Positions 1 to 8,456 of a stretch of DNA of 45,790 bases are shown piece after piece; position 1 is the stretch's first letter, and every line of letters begins with the position of its first letter. Location: NCBI GenBank assembly GCA_902774265.1, contig CACYHR010000011.1:43613-89402 (forward strand). Reading direction: 5' to 3'. The position numbers and the translations under genes are program-made. This stretch comes from an uncultured Eubacteriales bacterium. GTDB lineage: Bacteria > Bacillota > Clostridia > Peptostreptococcales > Anaerovoracaceae. The notes under the pieces are model-generated. The model worked only from the letters and a program-made list of their open reading frames with translations, did not search any database and was not told the origin of the DNA.

Positions 1-30
1 CAACGCCGTATGATCCGGAGGAAGCATTTA

Positions 31-140
31 CAGACACCGGGAGCTTCAGCTCCTGAGAGCATCAGTGGGGGATTGTTACCCACCACTGATGGTCGAAAAA
101 GGAACCCGCCGCCTAAGAGGCGGGGGACATCCGGTGGCTG
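31..140 (+). repeat. Structured multi-hairpin repeat, copy A
   Basis: This is an intergenic element with two strong hairpins. One has arms CATCAGTGG and CCACTGATG around a GGGATTGTTACCC-type loop (about 60-91). The other is a GC stem with arms CCCGCC and GGCGGG (about 104-125). A small hairpin, GGAGC-TTCA-GCTCC, lies just upstream (41-54). The core 50-136 recurs in inverted orientation at 23534-23620 with a single difference in 87 bases. In this copy CAGACACCGG (31-40) and CCGGTGGCTG (131-140) make an imperfect terminal inverted repeat. It carries no credible ORF. It could be a small non-autonomous mobile element or a structured RNA; the family is not identified. Confidence 0.75.
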
Positions 141-235
141 TAATAATGCGCAATTGTTCAATAAATACAACTGTAATATAAGACTGATATTGACGAAATA
201 GGGTAAAAACCGAACAATTGACCAGATAATTCCTC

Positions 236-266
236 TTTTGACACAAAAATTGTCAAAAATTGTTAT
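236..266 (+). promoter_or_regulatory. Promoter with overlapping palindromic operator, upstream of alpha-galactosidase
   Basis: TTGACA (238-243) is followed after 17 bp by TGTTAT (261-266), a plausible sigma-A promoter. The -35 box lies inside an inverted repeat, TTTTGACA-N7-TGTCAAAA (236-258). A dimeric repressor or activator bound there would control the galactoside operon. The regulator itself is not in the window. Confidence 0.55.
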
Positions 267-305
267 GAAAAAAACATAAATAAGCATGCATATACAGCTG
301 GTAAC

Positions 306-314
306 TGTTATAAT
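306..314 (+). promoter_or_regulatory. Extended -10 promoter element
   Basis: TGTTATAAT is a perfect TGnTATAAT extended -10 element about 40 bp before the alpha-galactosidase start. No good -35 box lies 17 bp upstream. It may be a second start site downstream of the palindrome-controlled promoter. Confidence 0.45.
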
Positions 315-355
315 ACATTTTGTATTGTGATGAACCTGTGTGATGAATTTTAGAT

Positions 356-2275
356 ATGTCCGACAGCAATTACAAAATCAGTGACAATGGAATGATTGAT
401 ATCCATCTCGGAACAATAAGACTCAGGGACATTTATCCGGGCATAGATGAGAGACCTGTGCTCCCGTTGTCGTTTGAAACCCGTGAGGATGAGATCTCTT
501 ATTCAACTTCCTGCGGAACGGTGTCTCTGAGACTGAGAACAGACCGTGTTGGAACAAAAGCATCGGACAAATGCCGTGAGTGTCTTATCATCTCATCCGC
601 TGTTGAATGCAGTGACGGATTCCATGATTTTGAGCCGTTAGCCTCGGCAGTGGTGACCGGAGCTGATCATATATATGTACAGGGCTTCGGAATGGAAGGA
701 CCATCGGGATATTACAGGCTTGATGATACGATGAGAATGTCTTACGGTCTGATCGGGCTGGTCTGTAATGAGTCAGCTGCTGTAATATTTACAACGGATC
801 ACAGCAGATATATATCCTCGTTCAGTGTGTTCAGGATGAAAGGAATGTATTCCGAACGGGCGCTGCTTACAGCAGGCATTGATCTTGAGGGAACAGCTGC
901 GGGCAGAATTGAAATGCCGGATCTGTATATTCTGACCGGAAAAGATCTTACAGACTGTCTGGCAGGAGCTGCTGAGATAATAGCGGATAAAATGAATGCA
1001 AGGACCGGCATGCCACCGGCTTTTCACTGGTGCAGCTGGTACTATCACTACGAAAATCTGTCGCAGGAGATCCTGAACAGCTTTATGGCTGATCTTAAAG
1101 AAGAACCTGTTGATTTCAGATATATACAGATAGATGCGGGATATACAGCTCACATAGGAGACTGGCTCAGATTCAATCACAGATATCCGGGCGGCCTGAA
1201 GGCTGCGGCTGCATCGATTATCGATTCCGGATATGCAGCAGGGATATGGATAGCGCCATTCCTGATTGGAGACGGATCGGATACATTCACAGAACATCCG
1301 GACTGGGTCATCAGAGACCCGGACGGCAGACCGCATGTGGTATTCCGCAGTTACACAGAGCCGAAGATCTGGGGCAATACGGATAACGACTATTACATCC
1401 TGGATATGACACATCCGGGTGCATGCAAATACATAAGAGATGTTTTCAGAGCATACAGAGACTGGGGATTCACACTTTATAAAATTGATTTTATATTGTG
1501 GGGAATGGTCGACACATCGGCAGTAATAAGGGATGATAATACTGTGACATCGACAGAAATCCTGAGAAGAACTCTGTCGCTTATAAGAGAAGAAACAGGA
1601 GATGACTCTTATCTGCTCGCGAGTATAGCACCGTTCATGCCTTGTCTGGGATATGCGGACGGTATGCGTATAGCAAGCGATATGGGAGCGCAGTGGACTG
1701 AGGGAGCCTTCGGCCCGGCCAACCTGCTGCAGGAACTCCCGTATGATAATTATTTCAACAATATATTCTGGCAGAACGATCCTGATTCTATCATACTGAG
1801 AGATTTCGGCTCACATCTGACAGAAGACGAGACATGGAGCATTGCTTTGCTGCAGGCTCTGTCCGGAGGCATAATCACAACCTCCGATCCGGTCTGCAGA
1901 CTGTCGGCGGACCGCAGGAAACTGCTCGATTTTATAAAACCCGGCAGTGAGAGAGTGAAAGCGGTTTTCCCGCTTCTTACCGATGAAACATCGGAAGAGA
2001 TACTGATAACACATAATTTAATTGATTGGAATCTGCTTTTTATCCTGAATCCTACGGATCATCCTATCAGGATCTGTCACAGGATGGACGAATTATTCGG
2101 GAATGAGGCGTTTTTTCAATACCGATTCGATTGGAATGGTGGCGACGTCGCTGCGTCCGTAAAAAGCGAAATATTCACGGATACGCTTGCGCCGCACAGC
2201 TCGGTACTTCTGTTCCTGACTGAAATGCCGATGACAGAGAAGCCATCGAACCTGTGGTGTCGGAACAAATGTTAA
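356..2275 (+). CDS. Alpha-galactosidase, GH36 family
   Basis: The 639-residue cytoplasmic enzyme (no signal peptide) should hydrolyse terminal alpha-1,6-galactose from melibiose or raffinose-type sugars. GH36 landmarks are WCSWYYHYE, YIQIDAGY, GIWIAPF and the nucleophile motif YKIDF with D378. RIASDMGAQW carries the expected acid/base D442, 64 residues later, close to the spacing known in the family. It is the first gene of a six-gene run that continues with an ABC importer, so imported galactosides are probably its substrate. The ATG at 356 lacks an obvious Shine-Dalgarno sequence, which is unusual in this window; a short 5' leader from the promoter at 309-314 is possible. Exact substrate preference cannot be read from the sequence. 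Confidence 0.9.
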   Translation: MSDSNYKISDNGMIDIHLGTIRLRDIYPGIDERPVLPLSFETREDEISYSTSCGTVSLRLRTDRVGTKASDKCRECLIISSAVECSDGFHDFEPLASAVVTGADHIYVQGFGMEGPSGYYRLDDTMRMSYGLIGLVCNESAAVIFTTDHSRYISSFSVFRMKGMYSERALLTAGIDLEGTAAGRIEMPDLYILTGKDLTDCLAGAAEIIADKMNARTGMPPAFHWCSWYYHYENLSQEILNSFMADLKEEPVDFRYIQIDAGYTAHIGDWLRFNHRYPGGLKAAAASIIDSGYAAGIWIAPFLIGDGSDTFTEHPDWVIRDPDGRPHVVFRSYTEPKIWGNTDNDYYILDMTHPGACKYIRDVFRAYRDWGFTLYKIDFILWGMVDTSAVIRDDNTVTSTEILRRTLSLIREETGDDSYLLASIAPFMPCLGYADGMRIASDMGAQWTEGAFGPANLLQELPYDNYFNNIFWQNDPDSIILRDFGSHLTEDETWSIALLQALSGGIITTSDPVCRLSADRRKLLDFIKPGSERVKAVFPLLTDETSEEILITHNLIDWNLLFILNPTDHPIRICHRMDELFGNEAFFQYRFDWNGGDVAASVKSEIFTDTLAPHSSVLLFLTEMPMTEKPSNLWCRNKC

Positions 2276-2305
2276 TGCTATGGTTTTATTTTAGGAGGAA
2301 AAAGA

Positions 2306-3610
2306 ATGAAAAGTAGCACTAAGAAATTGCTGACCATCCTGCTTGCTCTCGCGATGGTATTCTCCATGGCAGCATGCGGCGGCGGTTCATCTTCTGAGGA
2401 AGAGTCCACCGAAGGCGGCGGAGCCGGAGACGGAACATCGATCACACTGTTCAACTCCAAGAACGAGATCCAGGAGAATCTTGAGGACCTCGCTAAGGTT
2501 TATGAAGAGCAGACCGGTGTTCATGTAGAAGTCTATTATTCACAGGACACAGTATCGGCTCATCTCGCAACAAAGTATGCTTCAAAGGCTCCTTATACAC
2601 TCAACATGGTTGATGCTAAGGATATCTATTCCCTTGGTAAGCAGTACGGAGCTGACATGACAGGATCAAAGTGGGTTGATGATACCGACTATGCTATCTC
2701 TGTAGATGACAAGGTACTCGGCTTCCCGACATGTATCGAAGCAAGAGGTATTCTCTACAATACAGCTGCAATCAAGAAAGCTCTCGGCGAAGACTTTGAT
2801 CCTGCAAGTGTAAAGACTCTTGACGATTTCAAGGCAATGTGCGACAAGCTTGTAGCAGCAGGAATGGAAGCTCCTACAGCTGTACTCAAGCCTGACTGGT
2901 CACTCGCTGCTCACTATCTGCAGCAGGTATATGAAGAGAGAGAAGATCCTGAAGCATTCGTTCAGGATCTGTATGCAGGCAAGGTTGACCTGATGAAGGA
3001 CGAGAAGTTCAACGCTCTCATGGATACATTCGATGCACTCAAAGAGTACAACATGTTCAAGTCCGCACCACTCTCCGCAGAGGATGAACTCGTTCACCAG
3101 GCTATGTCCGAAGGACAGGATGCATTCCAGTTCGGCGGATGCTGGGAGTGGAATGACCTGCAGACTTATGACTATAACGGACCTGTTGGCATCATGCCTG
3201 TTCCACAGAACCTTAAGGACGATTACACAGGTAAGCTCGTAGGCGGCGGTTCCAAGTATTTCTATGTTGATGGAAGTGAATACACATCAGAAGCTGACCA
3301 GGAAGCTGCTAAGGCATTCCTCGACTGGCTCGCTACATCAGATGAAGGTAAGGAATTCGTTTCCGGAACATGCGGAATGGTATCCCCATTCAAGAGCAAC
3401 ACTGTAGAGTGCACAAATGACATCGGTAAGGTTGTTAAGGAATACGTAGATGCAGGAAATCTCGTTCCTAACTATGACTATGACCCTGATGATCACTATT
3501 CAAAGCTCGGTATCGAGATGCAGAAATACCTTGCAGACCAGTGCACACGTGAAGAGCTCGCAAAGGCTATTCAGGATTACTGGGCAAATGTAACACCTGT
3601 AGAACACTAA
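2306..3610 (+). CDS. Sugar ABC transporter substrate-binding lipoprotein (family 1)
   Basis: This is an extracellular solute-binding lipoprotein of 434 residues. A lipoprotein signal peptide ends in the lipobox MAAC, so the mature protein starts at C23 and is anchored to the outer face of the membrane. The spacer after the Cys is rich in Gly, Ser and Glu. The start at 2306 is supported by AGGAGG at 2293-2298. The mature part has the layout of carbohydrate-binding proteins (ITLFNSKNEIQENLEDLAKVYEEQTGVHVEV). It sits between the alpha-galactosidase and two sugar permeases, so alpha-galactosides are the likely ligand (inferred from context). A very strong hairpin just downstream probably keeps its mRNA more abundant than that of the permeases. 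Confidence 0.9.
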   Translation: MKSSTKKLLTILLALAMVFSMAACGGGSSSEEESTEGGGAGDGTSITLFNSKNEIQENLEDLAKVYEEQTGVHVEVYYSQDTVSAHLATKYASKAPYTLNMVDAKDIYSLGKQYGADMTGSKWVDDTDYAISVDDKVLGFPTCIEARGILYNTAAIKKALGEDFDPASVKTLDDFKAMCDKLVAAGMEAPTAVLKPDWSLAAHYLQQVYEEREDPEAFVQDLYAGKVDLMKDEKFNALMDTFDALKEYNMFKSAPLSAEDELVHQAMSEGQDAFQFGGCWEWNDLQTYDYNGPVGIMPVPQNLKDDYTGKLVGGGSKYFYVDGSEYTSEADQEAAKAFLDWLATSDEGKEFVSGTCGMVSPFKSNTVECTNDIGKVVKEYVDAGNLVPNYDYDPDDHYSKLGIEMQKYLADQCTREELAKAIQDYWANVTPVEH

Positions 3611-3629
3611 TTTTATAAATTTATTGTAA

Positions 3630-3706
3630 GGTAACTGTTCAGATCATTTGCCGGTAGGAGGAGGTACTATGCCTCCTCCTACCGGAGGTATTTCCGAACA
3701 GTTACC
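3630..3706 (+). promoter_or_regulatory. Long intercistronic hairpin between binding protein and permease genes
   Basis: The inner stem is a perfect 14 bp: CCGGTAGGAGGAGG (3651-3664) pairs with CCTCCTCCTACCGG (3672-3685) over a 7-nt loop. The outer stem is 11 bp: GGTAACTGTTC (3630-3640) with GAACAGTTACC (3696-3706). No T-run follows, so it looks like an mRNA-stabilising or partial-attenuation structure rather than a full terminator. Apparent in-frame starts for the permease at 3648 (TTG) and 3669 (ATG) fall inside it. Confidence 0.8.
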
Positions 3707-3731
3707 GGTTTCATATTTACAAGGGGACAAT

Positions 3732-4610
3732 ATGAAAAGGAACACATTAAGCTATAAAGTCAGACAATATCTGATGTTCGGCGGCGTTGGAACCTTTCTG
3801 TTCGCCGCTGTCGTGATCGTTCCGTTCATCTATGGTATCTACCTGACATTTACCAGCTGGGATGGAGTATCTCCTGAAAAGCCTTTTGTTGGACTGGCAA
3901 ACTATGCTGCGGCATTCGGAGACCATGAATACTGGCTCGCAATGGGCAGAACAGTAATCTACTCGGTATTCTCCGTTGTGCTGATCAACATCCTTGCTTT
4001 TGTACTGGCATATCTGGTAACAAGCGGGGTCAAAGGACAGAACTTCTTCCGCGCAGGTTTCTTCGTACCAAACCTGATCGGCGGTATCGTACTCGGTTAT
4101 GTATGGAAATTCGTATTCAACAGAGCGTTTGTAGCTATCGGAACTGCAATTACAGGACATCCGACCAATTCGCTTCTCGCAACGCCATCGGGTGCAATGT
4201 TCTGTCTGATATTCGCCTCAGTCTGGCAATATGCGGGCTACATGATGCTTATTTATGTAGCGGGCTTCATGAGTGTATCCGATTCACTCAAGGAAGCTGC
4301 TATGATAGATGGATGCACACCTTCGCAGGCTATGCGTAATGTAACGATCCCGTTGATGCGCTCTTCATTTGTACAGTGCATCTTCCTCAGCATTACAAGA
4401 TGCTTCGTTATATACGATGTAAACCTGTCACTGACAAAGGGCGAACCGTTCGGACAGTCAGTCATGGCAGCGATGCATGTATACAATACTGCGTTCACAT
4501 ACAAGAACTATGGTATGGGTCAGGCAGAAGCGCTTATACTCTTCGTAGTATGCGCTGTAGTAGGTGTAACACAGGTATGGGTAGGTAAGAAAGGAGAGGT
4601 TGAAGCGTAA
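3732..4610 (+). CDS. Sugar ABC transporter permease (MalF/UgpA type)
   Basis: This is an integral membrane subunit of a carbohydrate importer, 292 residues, with about six hydrophobic segments. The EAA loop that contacts the ATPase is visible as EAAMIDGCTPSQAMRNVTIPLM. The start at ATG 3732 (MKRNTLSYKVRQYLMFGG) is chosen because AAGGGG precedes it at 3721-3726 and the upstream in-frame codons lie inside the large intercistronic hairpin. Its stop codon overlaps the start of the next permease (TAATG), showing translational coupling. It forms the channel with the 4610-5473 product; the ATPase is probably the MsmK-like protein at 6183. Confidence 0.9.
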   Translation: MKRNTLSYKVRQYLMFGGVGTFLFAAVVIVPFIYGIYLTFTSWDGVSPEKPFVGLANYAAAFGDHEYWLAMGRTVIYSVFSVVLINILAFVLAYLVTSGVKGQNFFRAGFFVPNLIGGIVLGYVWKFVFNRAFVAIGTAITGHPTNSLLATPSGAMFCLIFASVWQYAGYMMLIYVAGFMSVSDSLKEAAMIDGCTPSQAMRNVTIPLMRSSFVQCIFLSITRCFVIYDVNLSLTKGEPFGQSVMAAMHVYNTAFTYKNYGMGQAEALILFVVCAVVGVTQVWVGKKGEVEA

Positions 4611-5473
4611 TGACTCAGAATGAAAAAGCTGCAGCAGCTAAAAAGAGAAATCATGCGATCATGATCGCTATACTGATTCTGCTCTTCATCTTCTTCATCA
4701 GCCCGTTCATACTGGTACTGATCAACGTATTCAAAGATAAGGCAGATATCGTAACAGATCCGCTCGCACTCATCGGTGCACACGGATTCACATTGAAGAA
4801 CTTCCCTGAAGCAATGCAGAAGATGGACTTCTTCAATGTATTCAAGAACTCTCTGATAATCACAGTTTGTGCGACAATACTGACAATACTGATTTCGGCT
4901 ATGACATCGTTCGTAATCGTACGTAACGGCAAATGGAAAATGTGCACCGCAGTCTTCGCGCTGATGGTTGCTTCGATGGTCATTCCGTTCCAGGTACTGA
5001 TGGTACCTCTGGTATCCGTATACGGCGGTATTTTCGGACTGCTGAATCATCGTGCCACGCTTATATTCATGCATGTAGGGTTCTCGGTTTCCATGGCAAC
5101 ATTCATGTTCCACGGAGCAATACATACCAATATACCTCTTGAGCTCGAGGAAGCGGCGCTCATCGACGGATGTACCAGATGGCAGACATTCTGGAAGATC
5201 GTCTTCCCGCTTCTGAAGCCTACAATTGCAACAGTAGCTATCATTGACGCTATGGCATTCTGGAACGACTACCTCCTGCCAAGCCTGGTGCTGACAGATA
5301 AGGCAATCTATACTATTCCAATTGCCACACAGCAGTTCTATGGTACATATTCCACAGATATCGGTCTGGTAATGGCTGCGCTCGTGCTGGCCATGATGCC
5401 GATCCTCATCCTGTATCTCTTCCTGCAGAAATACATCGTTGCGGGAGTTACATCAGGAGCTGTTAAGGGTTAA
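4610..5473 (+). CDS. Sugar ABC transporter permease (MalG/UgpE type)
   Basis: This is the second membrane subunit of the importer, 287 residues with about six transmembrane segments. The first runs through HAIMIAILILLFIFFISPFIL. The EAA motif appears as EEAALIDGCTRWQTFWKIV. The ATG overlaps the stop of the upstream permease by one base, so the two subunits are probably made in equal amounts. The family (CUT1, MalG-like) imports oligosaccharides; ligand specificity comes from the binding protein, so alpha-galactosides are inferred from the neighbours. Confidence 0.9.
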   Translation: MTQNEKAAAAKKRNHAIMIAILILLFIFFISPFILVLINVFKDKADIVTDPLALIGAHGFTLKNFPEAMQKMDFFNVFKNSLIITVCATILTILISAMTSFVIVRNGKWKMCTAVFALMVASMVIPFQVLMVPLVSVYGGIFGLLNHRATLIFMHVGFSVSMATFMFHGAIHTNIPLELEEAALIDGCTRWQTFWKIVFPLLKPTIATVAIIDAMAFWNDYLLPSLVLTDKAIYTIPIATQQFYGTYSTDIGLVMAALVLAMMPILILYLFLQKYIVAGVTSGAVKG

Positions 5474-5504
5474 ATTGTATCTGGTCGGAGTGTATAGATA
5501 ACGA

Positions 5505-6128
5505 ATGAGTAAATTCTTTGATTCTGAAAATCCTGTAATGAGGTTCCTCGCAAGACTGGTTGATCTGGCATTGCTGAACATCATCACTGTTGTGTGCTGT
5601 ATCCCGCTGATAACAGCAGGCGGTGCGCTGACTGCGATGAACTATGTGCTGCTTCATCTGGTGAGAGAGGATGAGACATATGTCACAAGGATGTTCAAAA
5701 AGTCTTTCATAGAGAATTTCCGCCAGGGAATACCGGAAGGCCTGATAGTCCTGCTGGCGTCTGCAGTAACAGCTGTGGACATGTGGGCTCTCCACGGATC
5801 GGAATCAAGGATGGCAACTATGATGATGATAGTTATCACGATCATAGGAGTCATGATATTCGTAACATGTGTATACATGTTCGCTCTTCAGTCAAGATAT
5901 GAGAACACAGTAGGCGGGACGATCCTGAACGCTGTGAGACTGGCTATCGGCAACCTGCCAAGGTCTGTGGTGATGGCTGTTATATGGCTGATCTGGATAC
6001 TGATACTGGTATACCTGCATAAAGCGGCATCTACATTCTTCCTGATATTCGGACTCACACTTCCGGGATATCTATGTACGATGCTGTATAACAAAGTGTT
6101 CGAAGATCTTGAGTCGGATGAAAAGTGA
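5505..6128 (+). CDS. YesL-like membrane protein (DUF624)
   Basis: This is a predicted membrane protein of 207 residues. The N-terminal pattern (FFDSENPVMRFLARLVDL, then hydrophobic segments with NIITVVCCIPLITAGGALTAMNYV) is typical of the YesL/DUF624 family. That family is commonly found in Firmicutes beside CUT1 sugar importers, but its biochemical role is not established. Here it lies 31 bp after the second permease and 54 bp before the ATPase, inside the same transcription unit. An accessory role in transport or its regulation is inference from position. Confidence 0.8.
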   Translation: MSKFFDSENPVMRFLARLVDLALLNIITVVCCIPLITAGGALTAMNYVLLHLVREDETYVTRMFKKSFIENFRQGIPEGLIVLLASAVTAVDMWALHGSESRMATMMMIVITIIGVMIFVTCVYMFALQSRYENTVGGTILNAVRLAIGNLPRSVVMAVIWLIWILILVYLHKAASTFFLIFGLTLPGYLCTMLYNKVFEDLESDEK

Positions 6129-6182
6129 ACTGTATGATCCGGCCGGACAAGTGCATATATTGGAATAAAGGAGAATACGAAT

Positions 6183-7289
6183 ATGGCAAGTTTATCATTG
6201 AAACATATTGAGAAGGTTTACCCTAACGGCTTCCACGCTGTACAGGACTTTAACCTCGAAGTTGAAGATAAGGAATTTATTATCTTCGTTGGTCCTTCCG
6301 GCTGCGGAAAGTCCACAACTCTGCGTATGATCGCAGGTCTTGAAGATATCTCCTCCGGAGAGTTCAAGATCGACGGAGTTCTGATGAACGACGTAGAACC
6401 TAAGGACAGAGACATCGCGATGGTATTCCAGAGCTACGCTCTCTATCCTCACATGACAGTAAGAGACAACATGGGATTCGCACTCAAGCTGAGAAACGTT
6501 CCTAAAGATGAAATAGACAAGAAGGTTAACGAAGTAGCTAAGATCCTCGACCTCGAGAAACTGCTTGACCGTAAGCCAAAGGCTCTGTCCGGCGGACAGA
6601 GACAGCGTGTAGCTATGGGACGTGCTATAGTAAGAAGCCCTAAGGTATTCCTCATGGACGAGCCTCTCTCCAACCTCGATGCTAAGCTGAGAGTACAGAT
6701 GAGAACAGAGATCGCAAAGCTCCATGAGAGACTGGGAACTACTATCATTTACGTAACACACGACCAGACAGAGGCTATGACACTCGGTACACGTATCGTT
6801 GTTATGAAAGACGGTATCGTTCAGCAGATCAACTCACCTGAACATCTTTATAACAAGCCTTGCAACCTCTTCGTAGCAGGATTCATCGGGTCACCTCAGA
6901 TGAACTTCCTCGATGCAGTAGTAGAGAAAAAGGGCAATGATACATTCCTGAATGTTGCAGGATTCGATATCAAGCTTCCTGCTGATAAGGCAGCAGCTGT
7001 TAAGGGATACGAAGGCAAAACTATTGTTATGGGTATCAGACCTGAACACCTCATCGATGGAAGAGGCAAGGAGAATCAGTTCTGCACTATAAAGGCAACA
7101 GTTGAAGTACGTGAGCTGCTCGGTGCAGAGGCTTATCTGTACTTCACACTCGGAGGCAGACAGTGCACTGCAAGAGTTGCTTCTGATGTTGACCTCTATG
7201 TCGGCATGGAAGGAACTATGGCACTTGATCTTAACAAGCTTCAGCTCTTCGATAAGGAGACAGAGCGCAGCCTGCTGTGGGACGAATAA
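6183..7289 (+). CDS. msmK: Sugar ABC transporter ATP-binding protein, MsmK/UgpC type
   Basis: This is the ATPase subunit that energises CUT1 sugar importers, 368 residues, peripheral on the inner membrane face. Walker A is [10 protein letters not shown] with K43; the signature is [14 protein letters not shown]; Walker B is [13 protein letters not shown]; the switch His lies in [10 protein letters not shown]. The C-terminal third (about 240-368) is the TOBE/MOP-like regulatory domain expected for MsmK/UgpC. Proteins of this type can serve several importers in one cell, so it may not be exclusive to this operon. It is the last gene before a strong terminator, and GGAG precedes its start. Confidence 0.92.
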   Translation: MASLSLKHIEKVYPNGFHAVQDFNLEVEDKEFIIFVGPSGCGKSTTLRMIAGLEDISSGEFKIDGVLMNDVEPKDRDIAMVFQSYALYPHMTVRDNMGFALKLRNVPKDEIDKKVNEVAKILDLEKLLDRKPKALSGGQRQRVAMGRAIVRSPKVFLMDEPLSNLDAKLRVQMRTEIAKLHERLGTTIIYVTHDQTEAMTLGTRIVVMKDGIVQQINSPEHLYNKPCNLFVAGFIGSPQMNFLDAVVEKKGNDTFLNVAGFDIKLPADKAAAVKGYEGKTIVMGIRPEHLIDGRGKENQFCTIKATVEVRELLGAEAYLYFTLGGRQCTARVASDVDLYVGMEGTMALDLNKLQLFDKETERSLLWDE

Positions 7290-7323
7290 GATCCCGCCGA
7301 AGAGGCAATTAATCACAAACACT

Positions 7324-7349
7324 GAGGAGGCCGCATGGCCTCCTCTTTA
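7324..7349 (+). terminator. Intrinsic terminator of the galactoside operon
   Basis: The stem GAGGAGGCC-GCAT-GGCCTCCTC is a perfect 9 bp (7324-7345) followed by TTT. It closes the transcription unit that starts upstream of the alpha-galactosidase. Confidence 0.85.
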
Positions 7350-7634
7350 CGTGTGTGCCTGCGTTACAATTCAGTAAACAGCCAGAGCCATACATAAAGC
7401 GAAATACTCTGCTTATCATCATGAGCTGCGTTCAGTGCACTGCTACTCCGCCGAATGCTGATGCGCAGATGCATTTCGCTCTCTGCATTCCTCAGAATCG
7501 GCCGATGACTGAATTATCTGCCGTTGTAATTACCGCGTCGGAAAACGTTGGAATTCTTGCATTTTACAGGTAAAAATGGTAGTTTTATTACATAGATAAA
7601 GCACAGATCAGTGCCGGATTTTCGAATAGAAATG
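7350..7634. other. Non-coding stretch with one arm of a dispersed inverted repeat
   Basis: No credible gene is visible between the terminator and the secreted-protein gene. Positions 7368-7392 (starting AATTCAGTAAAC) are repeated exactly, in inverted orientation, at 15504-15528. The remainder up to the ribosome site is unique sequence with a weak A+T-rich promoter-like segment near 7560-7600. Confidence 0.6.
7368..7392 (+). repeat. 25-bp dispersed repeat, copy 1
   Basis: This is an exact 25-base match to the reverse complement of 15504-15528. Both copies are intergenic, just downstream of a gene or terminator. The sequence between them (about 8.1 kb) holds the sucrose genes, DUF5688 and hydF. 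Confidence 0.7.
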
Positions 7635-7645
7635 AGGTGAATGAT

Positions 7646-8344
7646 ATGAAAAATAAACAGTTCAGAAAAACGATTTCTCTGATGACAGCGCTGATGATGG
7701 CGCTAAGCATGTTTTGTATCAGCTTCACTTTTGTATGCGCTGAGAGCGGTATAGAGGAAGCGCGAATCAAGGAGACTTCGGATTATATTAATATACCGGG
7801 CGTTATGTGGAAAGGTGAATCCAGGCATATCAGTGTTTCATCAAGTTCCGGAAAGATGGCTGAGATCACTAAAATCCAGTCAAGTGATACTTCTGTGGTA
7901 AAAAAGGTAAAGGGTATCGATTCTCTGAAAGCACTTAAGAAGGGAAAAGTCTTTATTACCGTAAATTACAAATTCAGCAAAAAAGAGACCGGAACACGTA
8001 CCGTGCCGGTTCAGGTAAAGGCTTATCCGAATAATATCAAAAGCCTTGCAGTCAACGGTAAGAGTGTCACGATCAAAAAGCATAAATTCAGTTATACAGA
8101 TGCAAAGTATAAGAAAACAAGCCTGAAGATAAAGATGGCTCTTAAGGATGGCTGGAAGATTAGCGATGTATGGGGGTTTAAAACGAGAAACGGCAAATCA
8201 ACTCAGATCAAAATAACAAAAGCTACGATAAAAAACGGAGGAAAGATATCATTTCCTAAAAAATACACTTCTATGTATATCACTGTTGTGATGAAGAACA
8301 ACAAGGGCGAACAGTTTATTTATGACTTTAACCTTTACAGATAG
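7646..8344 (+). CDS. Secreted protein with Ig-like (Big_2-like) fold, function unknown
   Basis: This is a predicted exported protein of 232 residues. The N-terminus MKNKQFRKTISLMTALMMAL followed by a hydrophobic stretch to VCAES is a Sec signal peptide. The start is ATG 7646, seven bases after GAGGTG; the in-frame GTG at 7637 lies inside that ribosome site. The mature part is Lys-rich and beta-strand-like. A segment resembling bacterial Ig-like domains (SSDTSVVKKVKGIDSLKALK, then KGKVFITVNY) occupies about residues 40-115. Such domains usually occur in surface adhesins or wall-associated proteins. No catalytic motif is visible. It has its own terminator, so it appears monocistronic. Confidence 0.65.
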   Translation: MKNKQFRKTISLMTALMMALSMFCISFTFVCAESGIEEARIKETSDYINIPGVMWKGESRHISVSSSSGKMAEITKIQSSDTSVVKKVKGIDSLKALKKGKVFITVNYKFSKKETGTRTVPVQVKAYPNNIKSLAVNGKSVTIKKHKFSYTDAKYKKTSLKIKMALKDGWKISDVWGFKTRNGKSTQIKITKATIKNGGKISFPKKYTSMYITVVMKNNKGEQFIYDFNLYR

Positions 8345-8368
8345 GAGCGCTTGACTGCATAATATATG

Positions 8369-8409
8369 CGCACCGCTACATTAATGAGAATGCAGCGGTG
8401 CGTTTTGTT
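8369..8409 (+). terminator. Intrinsic terminator after the secreted-protein gene
   Basis: CGCACCGCT (8369-8377) pairs with AGCGGTGCG (8394-8402), nine base pairs over a 16-nt loop, followed by TTTTGTT. Confidence 0.8.
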
Positions 8410-8456
8410 AACAGGAGAATGCAGAACTGATTTTTAATTCTAAGGAGATGAAGTAT

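Noticed and set aside
10-201. 63-codon ORF at the left edge
   Set aside because: It runs through the two hairpins of the structured repeat and has no protein-like character.
3648-3731. N-terminal extension of the first permease (TTG start)
   Set aside because: The codons lie inside a perfect hairpin; a good ribosome site directly precedes ATG 3732.
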